In this document: in pieces, positions 42,226 through 47,094 of the stretch
Numbering within the stretch: position 1 is the first letter of the stretch
Layout: each line of letters starts with the position of its first letter
Origin: Deltaproteobacteria bacterium
GTDB taxonomy: Bacteria; Desulfobacterota; Syntrophia; Syntrophales; UBA2210
Reading direction: 5' to 3'
DNA length: 47,094 nucleotides
Assembly: GCA_026388515.1 (NCBI GenBank)
Contig: JAPLJO010000078.1
Span: 1-47,094, forward strand
Notes under the pieces: model-generated
What the model was told of the DNA's origin: nothing
Database searches by the model: none
The model's input: the letters and a program-made list of their open reading frames with translations, nothing else
Made by a program: the position numbers and the translations under genes

Positions 42226-42253
42226 TTGACATTTGGTCTTTATATGATATGTT
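42226..42253 (+). promoter_or_regulatory. Candidate sigma70 promoter for pepA
   Basis: TTGACA at 42226-42231 and TATGTT at 42248-42253 are separated by 16 bases. Transcription from here would begin near 42260. That supports the pepA start at 42288 over the in-frame ATG at 42249. Confidence 0.55.
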
Positions 42254-42287
42254 CCAGACCGCATTTTCCGCTCCACGGGAGGTCCCG

Positions 42288-43805
42288 ATGAAAATCACCC
42301 TCACAAAATATCCGCTCCACCGCACCGCCTGTGATGCCGTCGTTGTTACCCACTTTGAAGACGACTCCCGGCCGAGAGGTGAAGGATATGCACTCGACAA
42401 GCGCACATCCGGCCTTATCGGTGCGCTTCTCAAGGACGGTGATTTCAAGGGGAAACTTTTCGAGACATCACTTCTCTATACGCGGGGTCTCATCACGAGC
42501 AAACGGATTATCGTCATCGGCATGGGGAAGAGAAGCGAGTGTGACGCCGAACGGATACGTGCGGTCTTTTCAAAAACAGCCCGTACTGCGCGTGACCTGC
42601 GACTTCGCAGTTTCGCCGCGGCGATTGACTTCGACGGGGCCGGTCCCGGACCCTCCGATGCCGCCCGCGCTGCCGTGGAAGGGGTGCTTCTCGGACTCTA
42701 CCGCTTCATGCCCTACAAGACGGGAGACGACGATCAGAAGAGGGATCCCGGAAAATTCATCATCGTCGGCGAAGGACAGGGTCTTCGCCATGCCGTAGAG
42801 ACTGCGGAAATCATATCGAAGGCGGTTTCCCTCACCCGCGATCTCGTCTCAAACCCCGCCAACCGGCTGACGCCGGCGGCGCTTGCCCGGAAAGCGAAGG
42901 AACTGCTCACGGGCCGCGGTGTCAACGTCACCGTGTACGATCAAAAGAGGATACAAAAGATCGGGATGAACGCGCTTCTCGGGGTTGCCCGGGGAAGTGA
43001 CGAGGGGGCGCGCCTTATTATCATGGAATACAGGGGGGGGCGTGGAAAAGAACGGCCGCTGGTGCTGGTGGGAAAGGGAATCACCTTCGACAGCGGCGGC
43101 CTCAACCTGAAGCCGGCGGAAGCCATGGGCGACATGAAAGAAGACATGGCGGGTGCGGCGGCAGTCATAGGGACGCTACGGGCGGCGGCGGATCTCGGTA
43201 TTCCCGCCCATATCGTGGGGATCGTGCCGGCAGCGGAAAATCTCCCCAGCGGGCGTGCCTGCAAACCCGGTGATGTCCTCACGTCACTTTCCGGCACGAC
43301 CATCGAAGTGACCAACACGGATGCCGAGGGGCGCCTCGTCCTTGCCGATGCCCTCACTTGGGCGCACCGCTACAGGCCGCGGGCCATCATCGATATCGCC
43401 ACTCTTACCGGCGGATGCATCATCGCCCTTGGAAACGGCATCTCCGGACTTCTCGGGACGGACGAGACGCTCACTGCCATGCTGAAGGACGCGGGGAAGG
43501 AAACGGGTGAGCACCTCTGGGAACTCCCGCTCTGGCGCGACTACGAAGAACTCATGAAGAGCGATATCGCCGACGTGAAAAATGCAGCCGGCAGGCCCGC
43601 CGCCACCATCACCGCGGCACTCTTTCTGAAAAAATTCGTGGGCGACTGCCCCTGGGCGCACCTCGACATCGCAGGCACCGCCTCCCTCACAAAAGAAAGG
43701 GCCTACATTCCGAAGGGGGCATCGGGAGTCGGCGTGCGCCTCCTCGTGCAATTCCTTGAGAGGTGGGTCCGGAGACAGGATGGAGCGGATTCTCACCGTC
43801 ACTAA
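42288..43805 (+). CDS. pepA: Leucyl aminopeptidase (M17)
   Basis: A cytosolic M17 aminopeptidase, 505 residues, that removes N-terminal Leu and other residues from peptides using two metal ions. Metal and catalytic residues lie in VGKGITFDSGGLNLKPAEAM, GDMKEDMAGAAAVIG and the signature NTDAEGRLVLADAL. The last part includes LDIAGTASLTKERAYIPKGA, typical of the hexamer. The ATG at 42288 has GGAGG six bases upstream and lies downstream of the promoter at 42226-42253. Its end overlaps the OppD-like gene by 26 bases, so peptide import and hydrolysis may be coupled. Confidence 0.96.
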   Translation: MKITLTKYPLHRTACDAVVVTHFEDDSRPRGEGYALDKRTSGLIGALLKDGDFKGKLFETSLLYTRGLITSKRIIVIGMGKRSECDAERIRAVFSKTARTARDLRLRSFAAAIDFDGAGPGPSDAARAAVEGVLLGLYRFMPYKTGDDDQKRDPGKFIIVGEGQGLRHAVETAEIISKAVSLTRDLVSNPANRLTPAALARKAKELLTGRGVNVTVYDQKRIQKIGMNALLGVARGSDEGARLIIMEYRGGRGKERPLVLVGKGITFDSGGLNLKPAEAMGDMKEDMAGAAAVIGTLRAAADLGIPAHIVGIVPAAENLPSGRACKPGDVLTSLSGTTIEVTNTDAEGRLVLADALTWAHRYRPRAIIDIATLTGGCIIALGNGISGLLGTDETLTAMLKDAGKETGEHLWELPLWRDYEELMKSDIADVKNAAGRPAATITAALFLKKFVGDCPWAHLDIAGTASLTKERAYIPKGASGVGVRLLVQFLERWVRRQDGADSHRH

Positions 43806-44757
43806 TCTTCGCACGTATTTCGAAACGGGAAGGGGAACCGTCAGGGCGGTGGACGGCGTGGATATCTCCCTCGACCGGGGGCACACCCTCGGAATCGTGG
43901 GGGAGTCGGGGTGCGGAAAAACCGTGCTCGCCCTCTCAATCATGCGACTCATCCCCGAACCGCCCGGCCGCATCCTTTCGGGGGAGGTCATACTGCAGGG
44001 CGTCAACCTCCTCGCGCTCGATCCCCGCGCAATGCGAAGCATCAGGGGGAAGGAAATCTCCATGATTTTCCAGGAACCCATGAATTCGCTGAATCCTGTG
44101 CTGACGGTGGGCGACCAGATTGGCGAATCAATCCGCCTGCACCAGGGGATTGGCCCGCGTGAGGCTGCCGGGCGGGCCAGGGAAATGCTCGAACTCGTGG
44201 GAATGCCCTCGGCGGTGGAGCGACTCGACCAGTACCCCCACCAGATGAGCGGCGGGATGCGCCAGCGGGTCATGATTGCAATGGCACTCGCGTGCAGCCC
44301 GAAACTCATGCTCGCCGATGAACCGACAACGGCGCTGGATGTCACCATACAGGCGCAGATTCTTGAACTGCTGGAGGAGATGAAGCGCAAGGCGGGCACG
44401 TCTATCATGCTGATCACCCATGACCTCGGTGTGATTGCGGAATCGGCACAGCATATGGCGGTGATGTATGCGGGCACGATAGTGGAATACGGAACGGTGA
44501 GCGAGGTTCTCGCCGACCCGCTGCACCCCTATACGCAGGGACTCATGGAATCGACCCCGGATCACATTAACGGCTCATCGAAAAAGCGAGACCGGCTGAG
44601 TGTCATACCCGGGACCGTTCCCAATCTCTACAGCCTGCCGCCGGGGTGCAGCTTCCAGGAGCGCTGCGCTTTCGTAATGCCCGTCTGCAGGGAACAGCAC
44701 CCCGGCGTGACGGAGCGCATGCATGGCCGCAATGTTCGGTGCTGGAAATATTCCTGA
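43780..44757 (+). CDS. Oligopeptide/dipeptide ABC transporter ATP-binding protein (OppD/DppD-like)
   Basis: An ABC ATPase of 325 residues. Walker A is GESGCGKTVLALSIM (about 41), the signature is MSGGMRQRVMIAMAL and Walker B is LMLADEPTTALDV. The C-terminal oligopeptide/dipeptide extension (VIPGTVPNLYSLPPGCSFQE and later Cys residues) is typical of OppD/DppD and may bind an iron-sulfur cluster. The start at 43780 is inside the end of pepA and has GGAG six bases upstream. It would power a peptide permease with the next gene product, but no permease or binding protein is encoded in the window. Confidence 0.93.
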   Translation: MERILTVTNLRTYFETGRGTVRAVDGVDISLDRGHTLGIVGESGCGKTVLALSIMRLIPEPPGRILSGEVILQGVNLLALDPRAMRSIRGKEISMIFQEPMNSLNPVLTVGDQIGESIRLHQGIGPREAAGRAREMLELVGMPSAVERLDQYPHQMSGGMRQRVMIAMALACSPKLMLADEPTTALDVTIQAQILELLEEMKRKAGTSIMLITHDLGVIAESAQHMAVMYAGTIVEYGTVSEVLADPLHPYTQGLMESTPDHINGSSKKRDRLSVIPGTVPNLYSLPPGCSFQERCAFVMPVCREQHPGVTERMHGRNVRCWKYS

Positions 44758-44775
44758 GATCGTGGATACGGATAC

Positions 44776-45747
44776 ATGAATACTGCGCCACTGCTCGATG
44801 CGAAGAACATCACCAAACACTTCCCCGTCACCGGGGGAATTCTCAGGGGGATTCTCGGCTTCGTGCGGGCCCTCGACGGAATCAACCTTCAGATATTCAG
44901 GGGAGAAACCCTCGGCCTCGTCGGCGAGAGCGGCTGCGGAAAGACGACGCTGGGAAGGATCATCGCTCTCCTTGAAACACCAACTTCGGGTACAATCAAT
45001 CTGATGGGAAACGAGCCGGGCTGCCTGTCAGGAAAGGAACTGAGAAATTTCAGGCGCCATGTGCAGCTCATCTTCCAGGACCCCTATTCGTCCCTCAATC
45101 CGCGGATGAGCGCCGGCGCCATCGTGGGAGAACCACTTGAACTCCACAGCCGGATGACTCGAAAAGAGCGGGAAGAGGCCGTCGCAGGACTCATGGAAAC
45201 GGTGGGCCTCACCAAAGAGCAGACAGGAAGGTACCCCCACGAATTCAGCGGCGGCCAGCGGCAGCGGATCGGAATCGCACGAGCCCTCGCACTCAGGCCG
45301 GCGCTCGTCATCGCCGATGAACCCGTCTCAGCGCTCGATGTATCCATCCAGGCACAGATTCTGAACCTTCTGAAAGACCTGCAGGAACGGTTCGATCTCA
45401 CCTACCTCTTTATCAGCCACAACCTCAACGTGGTGGGACACATGAGCGACAGAATCGCCGTGATGTACCTGGGGAAAATCATCGAGCTCGCCGGGACGGA
45501 ACGCCTCATCAGGGAACCGCTGCATCCCTATACGAAGGCGCTGCTCACCGCCATTCCCCACATCGTCCCGTCAGGCAAACGGCCGGACATACATCTCACG
45601 GGTGAAATTCCGAACCCTCTCACCCCCCCCGCGGGCTGTGCCTTCCATCCACGGTGTCCCTTAAGAATCGCCCCCTGCGACAGGGTAGTGCCGGAACTGG
45701 GCGGGGAGGGAAACCGTCTCGTCGCGTGCCATCTGTACACGGTCTAA
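44776..45747 (+). CDS. Oligopeptide/dipeptide ABC transporter ATP-binding protein (OppF/DppF-like)
   Basis: The second ABC ATPase of the pair, 323 residues. Walker A is GESGCGKTTLGRII, the signature FSGGQRQRIGIARALAL and Walker B LVIADEPVSALDVS. The C-terminal extension ends GEIPNPLTPPAGCAFHPRCP with a later AC-H motif, typical of OppF/DppF. It lies 18 bases after the OppD-like gene. The pair without OppA, OppB and OppC is unusual, and the permease genes must be elsewhere or lost. Confidence 0.93.
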   Translation: MNTAPLLDAKNITKHFPVTGGILRGILGFVRALDGINLQIFRGETLGLVGESGCGKTTLGRIIALLETPTSGTINLMGNEPGCLSGKELRNFRRHVQLIFQDPYSSLNPRMSAGAIVGEPLELHSRMTRKEREEAVAGLMETVGLTKEQTGRYPHEFSGGQRQRIGIARALALRPALVIADEPVSALDVSIQAQILNLLKDLQERFDLTYLFISHNLNVVGHMSDRIAVMYLGKIIELAGTERLIREPLHPYTKALLTAIPHIVPSGKRPDIHLTGEIPNPLTPPAGCAFHPRCPLRIAPCDRVVPELGGEGNRLVACHLYTV

Positions 45748-45755
45748 AAAAACCC

Positions 45756-45784
45756 TTGACGAACGATACTCAAAAGACTAAAAA
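45756..45784 (+). promoter_or_regulatory. Weak candidate promoter upstream of tRNA-Arg
   Basis: TTGACG at 45756-45761 and TAAAAA at 45779-45784 are 17 bases apart. It is over 100 bases before the tRNA, so a closer promoter may exist. The rest of the 150-base gap shows no gene. Confidence 0.35.
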
Positions 45785-45897
45785 GCAACCCCTGCTTTAG
45801 GCGCGGTACGTATGAATTCCATCTAAACGCTCTTCTGTGCGCACGGAAGGTGTAGTGATCTCACGCGTGACGTCCCATACTCAGGGGTACAGAATGT

Positions 45898-45974
45898 GCG
45901 CCCGTAGCTCAGCTGGATAGAGTGGCAGACTTCGAATCTGTTGGTCGTAGGTTCGAATCCTACCGGGCGTACCA
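45898..45974 (+). tRNA. tRNA-Arg, anticodon TCG (codon CGA)
   Basis: A 77-base cloverleaf with encoded CCA. The acceptor stem is GCGCCCG paired with CGGGCGT (one G-U). The D arm is GCTC with loop AGCTGGATA. The anticodon stem GCAGA/TCTGT encloses loop CTTCGAA, with TCG at 45932-45934. The T arm carries GGTTCGAATCC. It stands alone, followed after about 80 bases by a truncated gene, so its 3' end may have served as an integration site. Confidence 0.97.
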
Positions 45975-46021
45975 GCTTCATAAAATATTATCTCATTAAA
46001 TCAATCACTTACAATTTTGGA

Positions 46022-46046
46022 ACCTACTGAAATTTATCCAGTAGGT
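46022..46046. repeat. Inverted repeat at the 5' edge of the nrdJ fragment
   Basis: ACCTACTG, nine bases and CAGTAGGT form a perfect 8-bp inverted repeat just before the point where ribonucleotide reductase similarity begins (about 46050). It may be a scar of the event that truncated the gene, a terminator-like hairpin without a T-run, or chance. Confidence 0.5.
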
Positions 46047-46052
46047 ATTCTC

Positions 46053-46889
46053 ATGGAAGTCCACCCCCTGTTCGATAAGATGGCCAGAGCGCAGGGATGG
46101 CATTCACACGCCCTTATGGAAAAGATCGCAGAAAGCGGGTCTATCCAGGACCTACACGAAATCCCCCCGGATATTCGCAAGGTATTTGTCACGGCCCACG
46201 ATATCACGCCGGAGGATCATATCCGGATGCAGGCGGCGTTCCAGAAGCACACCGATAATGCAGTCAGTAAAACCGTGAATTTCCCCCACACTGCAACAAT
46301 CGAAGATGTCAAAAAAATATACGAACTCGCCTATAAAATGGATTGCAAGGGCGTGACCATATATCGTGACGGGTCAAGGGACCAGCAGGTGCTTTCAACC
46401 GTCAAGAAACCAAAAAACGCAGGAGAGAAGAACGCCGTCCGCGAACGACCTCTGTCCCTTAAAGGATGGACATACCGAATGCAGACTGGCTGCGGCCCAT
46501 TGTATGTCACAATCAATGAAGATGAATCGGGTCTTTTCGAGGTATTTACCACGATGGGCAAGGCAGGTGGCTGCGCTGCGTCACAAAGTGAGGCTATTGG
46601 GCGGATGGTTTCTCTTGCCTGGCGGAGCGGTGTTCAACCTCACCAGGTCATCAAGCAGCTACTGGATATCTCCTGTCATTCACCTTCGGGCTTTGGTGAT
46701 ACTAAGATTCTTTCCTGTGCCGATGCGGTCGCTAAGGCTATTCAGCTTCACATGGTATCAAATGGATATTCTGAGAAAATAGAGAAAAGGCCTTTATTCA
46801 AAGGGGCATGCCCTGACTGTGGTGGTATCATCGATCACCAGGGGGGATGCTTGACATGCCGTGCCTGTGGTTATAGCGAATGTGGATGA
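46053..46889 (+). pseudogene. 5'-truncated class II (B12-dependent) ribonucleotide reductase, C-terminal part
   Basis: An intact frame of 278 codons from ATG 46053 (open back to 46017). It matches only the C-terminal region of NrdJ: MEVHPLFDKMARAQGW, VTAHDITPEDHIRMQAAFQ, TDNAVSKTVNFPH and KGVTIYRDGSRDQQVLS. Then come a TSCPD domain (TGCGPLYVTINEDESGLFEV) and a zinc ribbon with CPDCGG and CRACGY. Full-length NrdJ is 700 residues or more, so the catalytic barrel with the thiyl-radical site is missing. Its codons look more AT-rich than those of its neighbours. It lies between tRNA-Arg and a group II intron end, which suggests rearrangement. A working copy is presumably elsewhere. Confidence 0.85.
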
Positions 46890-46956
46890 TAATCTGTCCT
46901 GAGTTGAGTTTGATTTGACAGGGTATTGTTAAAGAAGGTGCTGATTTCTCTTCCAG

Positions 46957-47094
46957 TAGAGTAGAGAGCTGGCGTAGTGGTTGATTGCTCTATTTCCAGC
47001 TCCCCCTCATCAAACCGTACGTTCGGTTTTCCCGAATACGGCTTTCCGATTATCTTCTTCCGGAAGCTTTCGCCTGCTGAGACCAAGGAGCCTT
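46957..47094 (-). mobile_element. Group II intron, 3' end (domains V and VI), partial
   Basis: On the minus strand, 47045-47011 folds as group II domain V: AAAGCCGTATTCGG, tetraloop GAAA and ACCGAACGTACGGTTTG, with the catalytic AGC triad and the two-base bulge. Domain VI follows, with GAGCTGG... pairing with CCAGCTC (46996-47002 with 46966-46972), and the 3' splice site should lie near 46957-46960. The maturase (reverse transcriptase) gene, if any, would be beyond the right edge. The intron is antisense to the nrdJ fragment and downstream of it. The minus-strand open frame here is an artefact of the intron RNA. Confidence 0.82.

Noticed and set aside
43284-44477. 397-codon open frame antisense to pepA and the OppD-like gene
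   Set aside because: It covers two well-defined genes on the other strand and has no recognisable motif.
45975-46060. Intein or intron splice junction just before the nrdJ fragment
   Set aside because: No intein C-terminal His-Asn motif and no group I or II intron 3' end can be recognised on the plus strand immediately upstream of the similarity start.
45898-47094. Prophage or integrative island attached at tRNA-Arg
   Set aside because: No integrase gene and no repeat of the tRNA 3' end were seen within the available 1.1 kb; it cannot be excluded beyond the edge.

Overview
The window looks like chromosomal DNA of a GC-rich, Gram-negative, probably anaerobic bacterium. The best guess is Desulfobacterota (the former Deltaproteobacteria, Syntrophales-like). 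This rests on the gene set: a minor-pilin cluster with a Thr-rich PilW, a TrmD-adjacent RNA methyltransferase, a 900-residue AddB-like repair protein, DUF2889, a thiolase/DUF35 pair, class 1B PyrD/PyrK and a B12-dependent ribonucleotide reductase remnant. It is an inference from family content, not from a marker phylogeny. Most of the window is dense core genome, with a few accessory or damaged islands. Layout: (1) 1-6000 holds a Crp-type regulator, then a perfect TGTGA-N6-TCACA operator and promoter, then a prepilin peptidase and minor pilins (FimT/GspH, PilW, PilX-like, PilV and a second PilW split by an amber codon). (2) 6000-13800 is translation and protein targeting: argS with an unusual leader, a SPOR protein, ffh, rpsP, khpA, trmD, a SPOUT-like methyltransferase, rplS, rnhB and yraN. 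rimM is missing from its usual place, which holds a tandem pair of structured 70-nt repeats. (3) 13900-18200 has rsmI, a MoxR/VWA pair and lipA. (4) On the minus strand, 18200-23060 has a secreted TPR-like protein and the operon PTS IIA-IIB-IIC-rimI-pyrK-pyrD, with no IID. (5) 23100-34200 has a Nudix gene, a 177-nt palindromic element, an uncharacterised cluster (lipocalin-like protein, unknown protein, thiolase-like protein with an in-frame TGA, DUF35 protein), a sirtuin and an AddB/AddA-like repair pair. (6) 34350-40650 has a Cys-rich sigma-region-4 miniprotein, an RRM protein with a small basic partner, enoyl-CoA hydratase, sppA, rpsA, cmk and a DUF2889 protein. (7) 40780-45750 has a BepA-like M48 protease, leucyl aminopeptidase and an oligopeptide ABC ATPase pair. 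(8) 45890-47094 has tRNA-Arg(TCG), a 5'-truncated ribonucleotide reductase gene and the 3' end (domains V and VI) of a minus-strand group II intron running off the edge. How genes work together: the pilin genes form a minor-pilin set with their processing peptidase, possibly under cAMP-type or other effector control. The ffh-to-yraN run is a growth-coupled translation block. PyrK and PyrD form the NAD-linked dihydroorotate dehydrogenase. The thiolase-like and DUF35 proteins resemble pairs that act together on CoA thioesters. PepA with the OppD/OppF pair suggests peptide use. The items most worth a second look are the TGA inside the thiolase-like gene, the Cys-rich sigma-4 miniprotein, the tandem structured repeats that replace rimM, the palindromic element at 23781-23957, and the broken tRNA/nrdJ/intron junction at the right edge.
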